A model generated the notes under the pieces. It was not told the origin of the DNA, searched no databases, and worked only from the letters and a program-made list of their open reading frames with translations. A program made the position numbers and the translations under genes. From GCA-002722245 sp964230605 (GTDB taxonomy: Bacteria > Bacteroidota > Bacteroidia > Flavobacteriales_C > GCA-002722245), in contig CAXRIN010000083.1 of assembly GCA_964230605.1 (NCBI GenBank), positions 24,078 through 88,077 of the forward strand: a stretch of 64,000 nt of DNA. The letters are read 5' to 3'. This document shows positions 6,620-15,506 of this stretch, one piece after another (the stretch's first letter is position 1; the number at the start of each line of letters is the position of its first letter).

Positions 6620-8821
6620 ATGAAGAAATTATTAATCCTACCATTACTATTTATTTTATCGTTTATTAATCAAGCAGAAGCCCAGAAAAAGGAGCCTACG
6701 CTTGAGTTGGCAACATTTTTAAAAGCTAAAACCAAGGTCAAGGATCCTATAATTACTGTTTATGATGAGTCTGGGAAGAAGCTAACCGTAAATTCTGCTA
6801 CTACAGCTGGTGGTAGAATTCTTCTGTATTTTCCTTTTAATAAGAAATACAAAGTAGTAGTTGAAAGAGAGGGATTCGTAACAATAAACTTTACAGTAAA
6901 CGCTAATTTACCTGAAGGTGAAAAGGCTGAGAATATGTCTTCAGATTTAGATTTGAAAATGATAGAACAGCCTTTGGATGGCTCAAAAGAAGTTTTTGAT
7001 AAGCCTGTTGCAAAAGTTGATTACATCAAAAAGATTGGAATGTTTGATTTTGATTGGGATTATGATGATGAAATTTCTGATGAGTTAGCTGATTTAGAAA
7101 AGAAAATTAGAGATAAGGACAAGAAATATGAAAAAGACCTAAAGGATAAAGATTCTGAAATTGCGAAGGCAGAATTTGAAAAACAGAAGGCAGAAGAAGA
7201 AGCACGCAAGGCAGAAGCAGAGGCGGCTAAAGAGGCAGCGAGAAAAGCTGCGGAAGAGGAAGCTAAAAAAGCAGAGGCTGCAAAAGCAGCAGCAAAATTG
7301 GAAGAAGAGCGTTTAAAAGAGGAGCAGAGAAAAGCAGAGGAAGCTAGAAAAGCAAAAGAAGAAGAGTTAAAAAGATTAGCTGCTGAAGAAGAACAAGCCA
7401 GAAAAGAAGCAGAGGAGGCTCAAAGAAAAGCTGAAGAAGAGAGAAAGAAGCGTGAAGAGGAAGAGAAAAAATTAGAAGAGGAAAGAAGAAAAGCTGAAGA
7501 AGCTGCAAAAAAAGCTGAAGAAGAGAGATTAAAATTAGAGGAAGAAAAAAGGCTTGCTGCTGAAGCAGAAAAAGCAGCAAGAGAAGCTGAAGAAGAAAGA
7601 AAACGTAAAGAGGAAGAAGCTCGAAAAGCTGAGGAGGAAAAAAAGAGATTAGAGGAAGAGGAGAAAAAGAGATTAGAGGAGGAGAAACGTAAAGCTGAAG
7701 AAGAAGCAAAAAGAAAGGCGGAAGAAGAGGCCGCTAAAAAGGCTGAGGAGGAACGATTGAGAAAGGAAGAAGAAGCTAGAAAGAAAGCTGAGGAGGAAGC
7801 TAGAAAAGCAGAAGAGGAGCGAAAACGCAAAGAGGAAGAGGCTCGAAAAGCTGAAGAGGAAAGGAAAAAACAAGAAGAGTTAGCTAGAAAAGAGGAGGAA
7901 GAGCGTCAACGAAAATTAGAAGAAGAAAGAAAGCGTAAGGAAGAAGAAGCACGTGAAAAAGCTGAAGCTGAAGAGTTGGCAAGATTAGAAGCTTTAAAAA
8001 AGGCAAGAGAGGAGAGAGAAAAGCAAGAAGCTGAAAAAAGAGCAAAAGCTGAAGAGGAAAGAAAGCGTTTAGAAGAAGAAAGAAAGAGAGAACTAGCCGA
8101 AGCTGCTAGGCAAAAAGCTGTTGAAGATAGTTTAAGACAAGTTGAGTTGGCAAGAATAAAGGCTGAAGCTGAAGAGGCGAGACTAAAAGCAGAAGAGGAA
8201 AAGAAAAAAGCTGAGGAGGCTGCAAGGATAGCTGCAGAACAAAAGCGTTTAGAGGAGGAGGCTAGGAAGAAAGCTGAGGAAGAAGAGAGAAAGCGTAAAG
8301 AAGAAGAAGCTCGAATTGCTCAAGAAAAAGAAGAAGCTCGAAAAAGAGCCGAAGAGGCAAAGCGAAAAGCAGCAGAAGAAAAAAGATTGGCTGAGTTAGC
8401 CGCGGCTAGAGAGAAAGCAAGGACTGATAGTATTGCTAAAGTTAAAGTTGCTGAAGAAGCAAGAAGAAAAGAGGCAGAAGCAGAAGCTGCCAGAAGAGCA
8501 GAAGCTGTTAGGAAATATAAAGAAGAGCAAGAAAAAAGTGCTCAAACATTGTTAGCTTCTACTGAGCCTGATGATATTGATATTTCAAAATTACAAGGTG
8601 CAGCAAAAACCACATACCTATCCAATTTGGCTAAGAAATACGGAGAAGGAAAACATACTCGTAAAATTGAAGAGAAAAATAGAGTTATTACAATTGTAGT
8701 TGTTGTTAAAGACGGGAAAGCTACTGAATATAAGTGGGTGAAAACTTCATACGGAGGAAATTACTACTTCATGGACGGAACTTCGATTTCAAGAACTCAA
8801 TACGGAATGGGAACTTCTTGA
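6620..8821 (+). CDS. exported Lys/Glu/Ala-rich giant coiled-coil protein
   Basis: A 733-residue protein in three parts. Residues 1-21 are a signal peptide ending in AEA before QKK. Residues 22-125 form a small beta domain resembling carboxypeptidase-regulatory/CNA-B-like folds (ITVYDESGKKLTVNSATTAGG, then YKVVVEREGFVTINF). From about residue 150 to 640 it is almost only E, K, A and R in repeats such as EEEARKAEEERKRKEEE, which predicts one very long single alpha-helix or coiled coil. The last about 90 residues form a compact domain with KWVKTSYGGNYYFMDGTSISR. The layout resembles TolA-like proteins that span the periplasm, but the two end domains are not TolA. The function is unknown; I infer a periplasmic spacer or tether. 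Low-complexity purine-rich DNA runs through the whole helix. A strong terminator follows. Confidence 0.8.
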   Translation: MKKLLILPLLFILSFINQAEAQKKEPTLELATFLKAKTKVKDPIITVYDESGKKLTVNSATTAGGRILLYFPFNKKYKVVVEREGFVTINFTVNANLPEGEKAENMSSDLDLKMIEQPLDGSKEVFDKPVAKVDYIKKIGMFDFDWDYDDEISDELADLEKKIRDKDKKYEKDLKDKDSEIAKAEFEKQKAEEEARKAEAEAAKEAARKAAEEEAKKAEAAKAAAKLEEERLKEEQRKAEEARKAKEEELKRLAAEEEQARKEAEEAQRKAEEERKKREEEEKKLEEERRKAEEAAKKAEEERLKLEEEKRLAAEAEKAAREAEEERKRKEEEARKAEEEKKRLEEEEKKRLEEEKRKAEEEAKRKAEEEAAKKAEEERLRKEEEARKKAEEEARKAEEERKRKEEEARKAEEERKKQEELARKEEEERQRKLEEERKRKEEEAREKAEAEELARLEALKKAREEREKQEAEKRAKAEEERKRLEEERKRELAEAARQKAVEDSLRQVELARIKAEAEEARLKAEEEKKKAEEAARIAAEQKRLEEEARKKAEEEERKRKEEEARIAQEKEEARKRAEEAKRKAAEEKRLAELAAAREKARTDSIAKVKVAEEARRKEAEAEAARRAEAVRKYKEEQEKSAQTLLASTEPDDIDISKLQGAAKTTYLSNLAKKYGEGKHTRKIEEKNRVITIVVVVKDGKATEYKWVKTSYGGNYYFMDGTSISRTQYGMGTS

Positions 8822-8864
8822 TACGAGTAGAAGGTAGAAGGTTCTTCAATTAACACGAAATTTC

Positions 8865-8890
8865 AAGGTCACTTTTAGTGACCTTTTTTT
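8865..8890 (+). terminator. Rho-independent terminator of the coiled-coil gene
   Basis: An 8-bp stem AAGGTCAC/GTGACCTT (8865-8872 and 8878-8885) with a five-base loop is followed by a T run. It lies 44 bases after the stop codon. Confidence 0.85.
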
Positions 8891-9009
8891 GTCGTGGCCT
8901 ATGAGAATAGGCCATAGCAAGCAAAAATGTTAAGTGGAATTAATATAATTCATCTCTTACAGTTTTTTATCCGCCTTTCATCTGCCATCACCACATGCCT
9001 CTTATTATA

Positions 9010-9017
9010 TATCTTTG
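9010..9017 (+). promoter_or_regulatory. -7 box (TATCTTTG) of the HEAT-like gene
   Basis: TATCTTTG ends four bases before the ATG at 9022. It lies downstream of another in-frame ATG at 8995, so it decides for the later start and suggests a leaderless transcript. Confidence 0.6.
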
Positions 9018-9021
9018 CAAA

Positions 9022-9546
9022 ATGGTTGATGATAAAAAAACGCTTGCTATTCAAAAGGATTTGATGTCAGGTGATAAAGAAGTTATTTTAAAGGGATTGA
9101 AAGAAGTGAAAGAACACGGTAGTTCTGCTATAATGTTCCATTTGTTATCGGCTACATTTAAAAGTGGTTATTCCGAAGTTCTGGAGGAAGGGAAAAAGAT
9201 CCTTTTTAATATTAAAGATCAAGGGGTAGTTGGAGAACTTTTAGCTGCTTTAAAAGGTCAGGATTTTGTAGAGTATCGAGCTGATATAGCTGCATCAATC
9301 TGGGAAGCGGGTCTGAATGCAGAAGATCGATTAATAGATTTAGTTGAGATAGCAGTGGTTTCAGATTACATGACAATTGTAGAGATCACAACTATCATTG
9401 AGAATATTGAGGCAGGCTTTCCTTATGATGAAGTAACGGAGGCTTCATTAATCATTAATGAGCATCTACATGAAATTGATGATGAGAGCAGAATAGCTTT
9501 ATTATCAAGTTTAGCTGAAACATTAAACGGCATGGCGGCAGAATAA
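9022..9546 (+). CDS. small HEAT-repeat-like protein
   Basis: A 174-residue, acidic, all-helical cytosolic protein without signal peptide. The pattern of amphipathic helices of about 15-20 residues (KEVILKGLKEVKEHGSSAIMFHLL, then GVVGELLAALKGQDFVEYRADIAASIW) resembles HEAT or armadillo repeats, which form protein-binding solenoids. No enzyme motif is seen. The ATG at 8995 would add MPLIIYLCK, but the promoter box sits between the two ATGs, so 9022 is preferred. It stands alone between the terminator at 8890 and the promoter of the ABC-F gene. The family is probably a Bacteroidota conserved hypothetical; I do not recognise its name. Confidence 0.7.
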   Translation: MVDDKKTLAIQKDLMSGDKEVILKGLKEVKEHGSSAIMFHLLSATFKSGYSEVLEEGKKILFNIKDQGVVGELLAALKGQDFVEYRADIAASIWEAGLNAEDRLIDLVEIAVVSDYMTIVEITTIIENIEAGFPYDEVTEASLIINEHLHEIDDESRIALLSSLAETLNGMAAE

Positions 9547-9586
9547 TAAATTCTATTCCTGTCTTCCACAAACCATATGTACAAAC

Positions 9587-9594
9587 TATCTTTG
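9587..9594 (+). promoter_or_regulatory. -7 box (TATCTTTG) of the ABC-F gene
   Basis: TATCTTTG lies 21 bases before the ATG at 9616. It matches the TAnnTTTG consensus fully. No clear -33 motif is seen. Confidence 0.6.
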
Positions 9595-9615
9595 CATTTC
9601 TAAAAAGAAAAATTC

Positions 9616-11232
9616 ATGCTTACAGTAAACAATTTAACCCTCCAGTTTGGAAAAAGAGTGTTGTTTGATGAGGTAAACTTAAAGTTTACTCAAGGGAACT
9701 GTTATGGGGTTATTGGTGCTAACGGTGCTGGTAAATCAACATTTTTAAAAATATTAACAGGTGATCAAGATGCTAATAAAGGGACAATTTCTTTAGAGCA
9801 AGGAAAAAGAATGGCTGTTTTAAAACAGGATCACTTTGAATTTGATGAATTTACTGTTTTGGATACAGTTATCATGGGGCATAAAGAGCTTTATGATATC
9901 ATGAAGGAAAAAGAGGCTATTTATATGAAGCCAGATTTTTCTGATGAAGATGGAATAAAAGCATCAGAATTAGAAGAACAATATGGTGAAATGGGTGGTT
10001 GGACTGCAGAATCTGATGCAGCTCAATTACTAAGTGGTTTAGGAGTTCCTGAGCAATATCATTGGACTCAAATGGCCGATTTAGATAATAAGTATAAAGT
10101 TAGGGTTCTTTTAGCTCAAGCTTTATTTGGTGATCCAGATGTGCTTGTTTTGGATGAACCTACTAACGACTTAGATATTCAAACAATAACTTGGTTGGAA
10201 GATTTCTTGTTGGATTTTAAAAACACAGTAATTGTTGTTTCTCACGATAGACACTTTTTAGATACGGTTTGTACTTATATAGCAGATATTGATTTTGGGA
10301 AAATTTCGCTTTTTACTGGTAACTATACTTTCTGGTATAAATCCAGTCAGTTAGCTCTGCAACAAAAAGCCGATCAAAACAAGAAAAACGAAGACAAGAA
10401 AAAAGAGCTTCAAGAGTTTATTGCGCGATTCTCAGCTAATGCTTCTAAAAGTAAGCAAGCAACTGCTCGTAAGAAGATGTTGGATAAAATTGATGTTGAA
10501 ACAATTACTGCATCTACAAGAAGATATCCTGCACTTATTTGGGATCAAGAAAGAGATGCTGGTGATCAAATTTTAGAAGTTGAAGGACTCAATTCTCATA
10601 ATGATGAGGGGCCATTATTGAAAGATTTATCGTTCAGAATGGCAAAGGGTGATAAAATAATGTTTTACTCTAGGGATAGTAAGGTGACATCTTCTTTGTT
10701 TCAGATTTTAGCTGGAGTTGAAGAACTAGATTCTGGAAATTACAACTGGGGTCAAACCATTACTACAGCTTATGTTCCTAATGAAAACAGAGAATACTTT
10801 GAAGGTGTTAATCTTGATTTAGTTGATTGGTTAAGACAATATTCCGAAGAAAAAGATGAAGAGTTTATCAGAGGGTTCTTAGGTAAAATGTTATTCGCTG
10901 GTGAAGAGGTTAAAAAGAAATGTGACGTTCTTTCGGGAGGTGAAAAGGTTAGGTGTATGCTTTCAAGAGCAATGCTTCAAAGACCTAACGTGTTGATATT
11001 AGATGATCCAACAAATCACCTTGATCTTGAATCTATTACTGCATTAAACAACTCTTTAACTGATTATAAAGGGACAATTCTATTTACATCTCATGATCAT
11101 GAATTTGTTCAAACAATTGCTAATAGAATCATTGAAATAACTCCAAATGGTATAATTGATAGAATGATGCCTTTTGATGAGTATTTAGCAAGTGATAAGA
11201 TTAAAGCGATGAGAGAGGAGATGTATTCATAA
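9616..11232 (+). CDS. ABC-F ATPase, YbiT-type, with one degenerate nucleotide site
   Basis: A 538-residue soluble twin-ATPase of the ABC-F group; these bind the ribosomal E site and relieve stalled translation. NBD1 has an intact Walker A (GANGAGKS, residues 34-41) and Walker B (VLVLDEPTNDLD), but its signature motif is replaced by DLDNKYKVRVLLAQ, as in YbiT. The ABC-F linker (about 255-300) is Lys/Glu-rich with FSANASKSKQATARKK. NBD2 has an intact signature (LSGGEKVR), but its Walker A is unrecognisable (YSRDSKVTSSLF, residues 351-362) and its catalytic Glu is Asp (D464 in ILDDPTNHLD). So one composite ATP site is canonical and the other looks dead. It has its own promoter and is followed after 13 bases by a TPR gene. 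Confidence 0.88.
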   Translation: MLTVNNLTLQFGKRVLFDEVNLKFTQGNCYGVIGANGAGKSTFLKILTGDQDANKGTISLEQGKRMAVLKQDHFEFDEFTVLDTVIMGHKELYDIMKEKEAIYMKPDFSDEDGIKASELEEQYGEMGGWTAESDAAQLLSGLGVPEQYHWTQMADLDNKYKVRVLLAQALFGDPDVLVLDEPTNDLDIQTITWLEDFLLDFKNTVIVVSHDRHFLDTVCTYIADIDFGKISLFTGNYTFWYKSSQLALQQKADQNKKNEDKKKELQEFIARFSANASKSKQATARKKMLDKIDVETITASTRRYPALIWDQERDAGDQILEVEGLNSHNDEGPLLKDLSFRMAKGDKIMFYSRDSKVTSSLFQILAGVEELDSGNYNWGQTITTAYVPNENREYFEGVNLDLVDWLRQYSEEKDEEFIRGFLGKMLFAGEEVKKKCDVLSGGEKVRCMLSRAMLQRPNVLILDDPTNHLDLESITALNNSLTDYKGTILFTSHDHEFVQTIANRIIEITPNGIIDRMMPFDEYLASDKIKAMREEMYS

Positions 11233-11245
11233 AACTATAGTTGAT

Positions 11246-12016
11246 ATGAATTTAATTGAGCAAGGAAGTAAGTATTTACAAGAGTCAAATTTTGAAAAAG
11301 CAATTCAGTCTTTTACAGATTATTTGAAGATAGATGAATTGAATCCAAATGTGATTTGTTTAAGAGGTGTTGCTTTCCGAAAAGCTCAAAAGTTTCAAGA
11401 GTCTCTCGTTGATTTTCAAAAAGCTGCCAATCTAATTCCAACCAATGCTTCAGTTTATAGTGAATTGGCTGTTACTCAATTTCACTTAAAACAATTGGCA
11501 AGTGCTTTAACTAATATGAATAAAGCGCAAGAGTTAGAGCCCCAAAATCCTTACAGATATTCAAGCAGAGCATATATTAAAGACGCTTGTGGAGATTTAG
11601 AAGGAGCAATTGCTGATTATAAAAAATGTATTGAATTAGATCCCCAAGATGCAGTTGCGCATAATAATTTGGGTATGCTTGAGGAAAAGTTGGGTAGAAA
11701 ACAAAAAGCCGAAAAACATTTTGCTAAAGCAGATGAAATCAGCAAGGATGAAAAGAGTCCATTTTTTGGGAAGTTTAATGCTTCTGGAGAGCAGGTTTTA
11801 AGTCAGGAAGAAGCTGCCAAAGAGGTTCAGAATGTAATTAAAGAAGCTCATGCCAAGGAAGAAGCCGAGAAAAAGCAAGCACAAGAAATAAAACAACAAC
11901 TGGAAAAGAAAGAAGAGGAAAAGCCTTCGATTGGAAAGGTGATGTTGAGTGTTTTTAAAAGTAAGCAAGAATTTAAATCCTTCATCCAATTCATTAAAAA
12001 TGGATTTAAATCCTAA
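11246..12016 (+). CDS. tetratricopeptide repeat protein
   Basis: A 256-residue protein with about four to five TPR units from residue 1 to about 165, including AYIKDACGDLEGAIADYKKCIELDP and AHNNLGMLEEKLGRKQKAEKHF. The C-terminal third is a charged Lys/Glu/Gln helix (about 190-230) ending in a basic Phe-rich tail. No signal peptide is visible, so it is cytosolic. TPRs bind protein partners; the partner is unknown. It starts 13 bases after the ABC-F stop and ends 29 bases before the cyclophilin gene, so the three genes are probably one transcript ending at the terminator near 12508. Confidence 0.85.
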   Translation: MNLIEQGSKYLQESNFEKAIQSFTDYLKIDELNPNVICLRGVAFRKAQKFQESLVDFQKAANLIPTNASVYSELAVTQFHLKQLASALTNMNKAQELEPQNPYRYSSRAYIKDACGDLEGAIADYKKCIELDPQDAVAHNNLGMLEEKLGRKQKAEKHFAKADEISKDEKSPFFGKFNASGEQVLSQEEAAKEVQNVIKEAHAKEEAEKKQAQEIKQQLEKKEEEKPSIGKVMLSVFKSKQEFKSFIQFIKNGFKS

Positions 12017-12045
12017 ATTTATAAGCCGAATAAAAATTATTAAAT

Positions 12046-12483
12046 ATGACAACTGCAGAGATTATTACAGAAAAAGGAAGTATGAAAGTGGAGTTTTATG
12101 ATAAGGATGCTCCAAAAACAGTAGCGAACTTCGTGAAATTATCAAAAGAAGGATTTTATGATGGATTAACTTTTCACCGTGTAATTCCGGATTTCGTAAT
12201 TCAAGGAGGTTGTCCTCAAGGAACAGGAATTGGTGGTCCTGGATATCAAATTGACTGTGAGTTAGATGGAGATAATCAATTTCATGATAGAGGAGTGTTA
12301 AGTATGGCACACGCTGGTAGAAATACTGGAGGTTCTCAGTTTTTTATCTGTCATTCAAGAAACAATACAGCTCACTTGGATAGAAACCATACTTGTTTTG
12401 GAAAAGTAGTTGAAGGTTTAGATGTTATCGATTCTATTTGTCAAGGTGATGAAATTGAGAAAATTGTTATTACTGAAGAGTAA
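12046..12483 (+). CDS. cyclophilin-type peptidyl-prolyl cis-trans isomerase
   Basis: A 145-residue minimal cyclophilin that catalyses cis-trans isomerisation of prolyl bonds during protein folding. The catalytic motif FHRVIPDFVIQGG (about residues 42-54) contains the key Arg, and the MAHAGRNTGGSQFFI block (about 88-102) lines the proline pocket. A His in NTAHLDRNHTCFGKV completes the site. There is no signal peptide, so it is the cytosolic PpiB-like form. It is the last gene of the ABC-F/TPR transcript, before a clear terminator. Confidence 0.93.
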   Translation: MTTAEIITEKGSMKVEFYDKDAPKTVANFVKLSKEGFYDGLTFHRVIPDFVIQGGCPQGTGIGGPGYQIDCELDGDNQFHDRGVLSMAHAGRNTGGSQFFICHSRNNTAHLDRNHTCFGKVVEGLDVIDSICQGDEIEKIVITEE

Positions 12484-12507
12484 AACTTAATTGTTTTTAA
12501 ATATTAG

Positions 12508-12540
12508 AAAGGAAATGTAATTACTGCATTTCCTTTTTTG
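12508..12540 (+). terminator. Rho-independent terminator after the cyclophilin gene
   Basis: A 10-bp stem AAAGGAAATG/CATTTCCTTT (12508-12517 and 12527-12536) with a nine-base loop is followed by T residues. It lies 25 bases after the stop and separates the convergent mannosyltransferase gene. Confidence 0.85.
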
Positions 12541-12546
12541 TTTGGA

Positions 12547-13680
12547 TTAAAGTGAAATTGCTTGATTTGTTATCCAGGTATAAAAAGTGACAAAATGAAG
12601 AATTACACAAATGAATAAAAAGTAGTTATTGTATTTTGAAATGAAAATGATTTGTGATAAAATCATAAATAATGGAAAGATAACAGATATAAATCTAGGC
12701 ATAGATGTTACCGAGCCAGAACATAAGGGTAATAACAAACTGATGAAAATTAAAGAGTTTAAACTGAATTTTATTTTTTTACGAAACCAAATAGCAAAAA
12801 TGATAATTAGAATAGTGTAAATAGAATTGAATTGTGTGGCAAAATCTCCTCTTCTGAAAAAAGAAAGAATAGGAAACATAAATTCTCTGTACCATCCCTC
12901 TTGAGCTATACTAAAGGCAAAATAGAAGCCAGTTTTTTCAAATTGATAAAGGCAATAAGCCAGAAAGGCAACAGGAGAAGTAAGAAAAAATAAAGATTGT
13001 TTGATGTTGTTTAATTTAAAGATGTTTTTCCAGTTAAAAGTAAACTTCTTCAATAGTTCGTTTTGCTCCAAATGATATAAATAGAGTGGGAGTAATATAA
13101 TAATTCCGTTAGGTCTTAAAAGAGTCAGTGGGATTAGTAACAGTCCAAGGAGCCAATATTTTCTATAATGAATTGCAATGAAGCTAAAAATCATAAATGA
13201 AAGAAAAACAGCTTCAGTGTAAAAAACAGAATAGTAGAATGAAAAGGGAAATGTGAAAATTAGGATTGTATTGTAAAATGCGATATTATTTTTTTCGAAA
13301 TAAGTAACTCCAAACCAATACGTTCCAATTATAGCTAAAGTTGAAAAAAGCGTGCTCCAAATAAGGGCACTTGTATTAAAATGAATTCCTAATAAGTTTG
13401 ATGTATACTTGTTTAAAGCTGGATAAAAAGGGAAGAATGCCCATTCACTTTGTTTATATTTTTCGGCCTTTGAAAAACCAATTTCTTCTCTTTTTCTTAA
13501 TTCTGGATACCCTTTTTTTGATATTTTTTCATACCAGTAAGTGTCGTTTTTTTTCCCAATACTGATGTATTGATTATACAAGTTTGCTTTACTATCTGTT
13601 GTCGTGTAGTTGAAAATCAGATATAATACTTTAATAACCAAAGAAAATGATATTAGGAGGAAAATATGTTTCTTGTTCAT
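12547..13680 (-). CDS. GT-C membrane mannosyltransferase, PIG-V-like
   Basis: A 377-residue membrane protein with about eight to nine hydrophobic segments. It resembles PIG-V/Gpi18-type GT-C glycosyltransferases, which use polyprenyl-phosphate sugars on the outer face of the membrane. Features shared with that family are an acidic motif in the first periplasmic loop (KKNDTYWYEKIS, about residue 45), the WAFFPFYPALN motif (about 80-90), and FSFYYSVFYTEAVFLSF (about 145-165). A FLRRGDF-like loop lies further on. It is transcribed alone, convergent with the cyclophilin gene. The acceptor is not known: a glycolipid or a surface glycoprotein are possible. Codon use is very AT-rich. Confidence 0.72.
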   Translation of the reverse strand: MNKKHIFLLISFSLVIKVLYLIFNYTTTDSKANLYNQYISIGKKNDTYWYEKISKKGYPELRKREEIGFSKAEKYKQSEWAFFPFYPALNKYTSNLLGIHFNTSALIWSTLFSTLAIIGTYWFGVTYFEKNNIAFYNTILIFTFPFSFYYSVFYTEAVFLSFMIFSFIAIHYRKYWLLGLLLIPLTLLRPNGIIILLPLYLYHLEQNELLKKFTFNWKNIFKLNNIKQSLFFLTSPVAFLAYCLYQFEKTGFYFAFSIAQEGWYREFMFPILSFFRRGDFATQFNSIYTILIIIFAIWFRKKIKFSLNSLIFISLLLPLCSGSVTSMPRFISVIFPLFMILSQIIFISKYNNYFLFICVILHFVTFYTWITNQAISL

Positions 13681-13809
13681 TACTTATTTCTTTGGTACTG
13701 TAAAATTTTGCTTTCAAATTTATAGAAATTGAATTAATCTCATTTTGCTTTCTTTTAATAGTTATTCATACTTAAGTATTCTTGATATTTTCATTAATAT
13801 TGTTCTTCC

Positions 13810-14646
13810 TTGAAACAAATCTTTTCCATAATAATTCTATTTGTAATCGTTGCATGTGACAGTGATTATCAAGATGTAAAAGTATACTATGAGTCTGGAG
13901 AGCTAAAGGCTGAAGGAGTTATGTATAAAACCTTTGAGCATGGTCCTTGGGTGAGGTATTATAAAAATGGGCAAAAGGAATCGGAAGGCGAATTTAATTT
14001 TGGAACACAGATTGGCGATTGGTTTTGGTATTTCGAGAATGGTCAATTAAAGGAAACTAGTCACTTTGAAGAAAATGACGCTCATGGTATTTCTAAAAGA
14101 TATTTTGAAAATGGACAGTTAAGAGCTGAAGATTTTTGGGCTTATGACCTTAGGGACGGAAGAGCCAAAGCTTGGCATGAGAACGGAAGGTTAAATTATA
14201 ACGGTTTATTTAATAGTGGTTTGCGTGATTCCGTTTGGGTTTGGTATTATGATAATGGTCAAATAGAAGATAGTGTGTTTTTTGGTCAAGGTTATGAGGA
14301 AGGTTTAGGTAGTTCATATCATAAAAACGGACAGAAAAAGTCTTACGGACAATGGCGAGCAGGTTATAAATTTGGTGTTTGGAGATATTTTAATGAAAAG
14401 GGCGAATTAACTCAAAGAGGCGAGTTTGATGAATATGGTTACCGAGATGGTAAATGGGTTATTAAAGATTCTATTGGGCTAACTGACTCAATAACTGTTT
14501 ATGTTAATGGTTACATTGATACAACTTACAAAGTGGATGTAGATACAATTAATTACGATTCATTGAATATCAAGCCTTTCGAATTAAAAGGTGAAGAACG
14601 TCAACTTGAAATCGAAGAAGACCCATATTCTGACTATCAAGGTTAA
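13810..14646 (+). CDS. lipoprotein with MORN/YwqK-type repeats
   Basis: A 278-residue lipoprotein. It starts with TTG at 13810 (MKQIFSIIILFVIVAC); no ATG lies upstream of the signal peptide in this frame, so TTG is the only start that keeps the lipobox VAC. The lipidated Cys is residue 16. Residues about 25-215 hold at least seven MORN/YwqK-like repeats of the form 'G.W.YY.NGQ..E.G.F..G' of 22-24 residues, which make a beta-hairpin ladder. The name 'YwqK antitoxin' used for such proteins in databases is not evidence of a toxin-antitoxin role. The stop overlaps the prmC start by one base (TAATG), so the two are translationally coupled. Confidence 0.82.
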   Translation: MKQIFSIIILFVIVACDSDYQDVKVYYESGELKAEGVMYKTFEHGPWVRYYKNGQKESEGEFNFGTQIGDWFWYFENGQLKETSHFEENDAHGISKRYFENGQLRAEDFWAYDLRDGRAKAWHENGRLNYNGLFNSGLRDSVWVWYYDNGQIEDSVFFGQGYEEGLGSSYHKNGQKKSYGQWRAGYKFGVWRYFNEKGELTQRGEFDEYGYRDGKWVIKDSIGLTDSITVYVNGYIDTTYKVDVDTINYDSLNIKPFELKGEERQLEIEEDPYSDYQG

Positions 14647-15506
14647 TGAAAGTCCCCAATAACAAATTATCATCTGTAAAAGACTTCTTTTTCAAAGAGT
14701 TGAGTTTTTTGGACCAAGCAGAGGTAAAGCGTTTTTTTGAATTTCTTTGTGAAGCATGGTTAGGATTAAGGAAGTCTGATTTGATTTTAAACCCAGATAT
14801 GGAGTTATCTGAATCTGAGATATTGAAATTTCTTTATGGTATTAAAGATTTGAAAAAGAATAGACCTGTGCAGTATGTTGCAGGTTTAATGTGGTTTTAT
14901 GGATTGGAAATTGGTGTTTCAGAAGGTGTTTTAATCCCGAGACCTGAGACAGAGGAATTGGTTGATTGGATAGTGAAGGATTACTCAAATGCTTCATTTA
15001 TAGTTGATGTAGGGACCGGAAGTGGTTGTATTCCGTTGGCTTTGAAATCAAATCTTTCTGGTGCCAAAGTATTAGGTTTAGATATTTCAGTAGTAGCATT
15101 AGAAATAGCATCTAAAAATGCTTTTAAATTAAATTTGGAGGTTGATTTTAATGAATTTGATGCGTTGAATTGGTATCAATATAAATTTGAGGATAAGTTT
15201 GATGTAATAGTTAGCAATCCGCCATATATTCCTCATTCAGATAAAGAATTGATGCATGAAAATGTACTATCATTTGAACCTGAATTAGCGCTTTTTGTCC
15301 CAAATGATTCTCCTTTGTTATTTTATCAGGCCATAGCTGATTTTGCAAAGAGCAATTTAAAAATAGGGGGGGCATTGTTTTTTGAAATTCATGAAGGTTT
15401 TGGAGAAGACACGCTTAAAATGCTTCAAGTTAAAGGTTTTTCAAATTTAGAATTAAGACAAGATCTGCAAGGTAAAGATCGGATGATTAAAGCAATTTTT
15501 GGGTAG
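14646..15506 (+). CDS. prmC: release factor glutamine N5-methyltransferase
   Basis: A 286-residue SAM-dependent methyltransferase that methylates the Gln of the GGQ motif in peptide-chain release factors. The N-terminal helical domain (1-85) ends in RPVQYVAGLMWFYGL. The catalytic domain has VLIPRPETEELVDWI (about residues 97-111), the SAM loop IVDVGTGSGCIPLAL (about 119-133), and the substrate-binding NPPYIP motif (about residues 192-197). It is translationally coupled to the MORN lipoprotein by a one-base overlap. Its TAG stop (15504-15506) lies inside the left end of the dispersed palindromic element, so the element fixes the C-terminus. Confidence 0.94.
   Translation: MKVPNNKLSSVKDFFFKELSFLDQAEVKRFFEFLCEAWLGLRKSDLILNPDMELSESEILKFLYGIKDLKKNRPVQYVAGLMWFYGLEIGVSEGVLIPRPETEELVDWIVKDYSNASFIVDVGTGSGCIPLALKSNLSGAKVLGLDISVVALEIASKNAFKLNLEVDFNEFDALNWYQYKFEDKFDVIVSNPPYIPHSDKELMHENVLSFEPELALFVPNDSPLLFYQAIADFAKSNLKIGGALFFEIHEGFGEDTLKMLQVKGFSNLELRQDLQGKDRMIKAIFG

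Noticed and set aside
7344..7873. Three long minus-strand open frames inside the coiled-coil gene
   Set aside because: They are Leu/Phe/Ser-rich shadows of a purine-rich repeat, with no start signals and no plausible protein.
13810..14646. Toxin-antitoxin system suggested by the name 'YwqK antitoxin' for MORN lipoproteins
   Set aside because: The neighbour is prmC and no toxin-like gene is present; the repeats alone do not show such a role.
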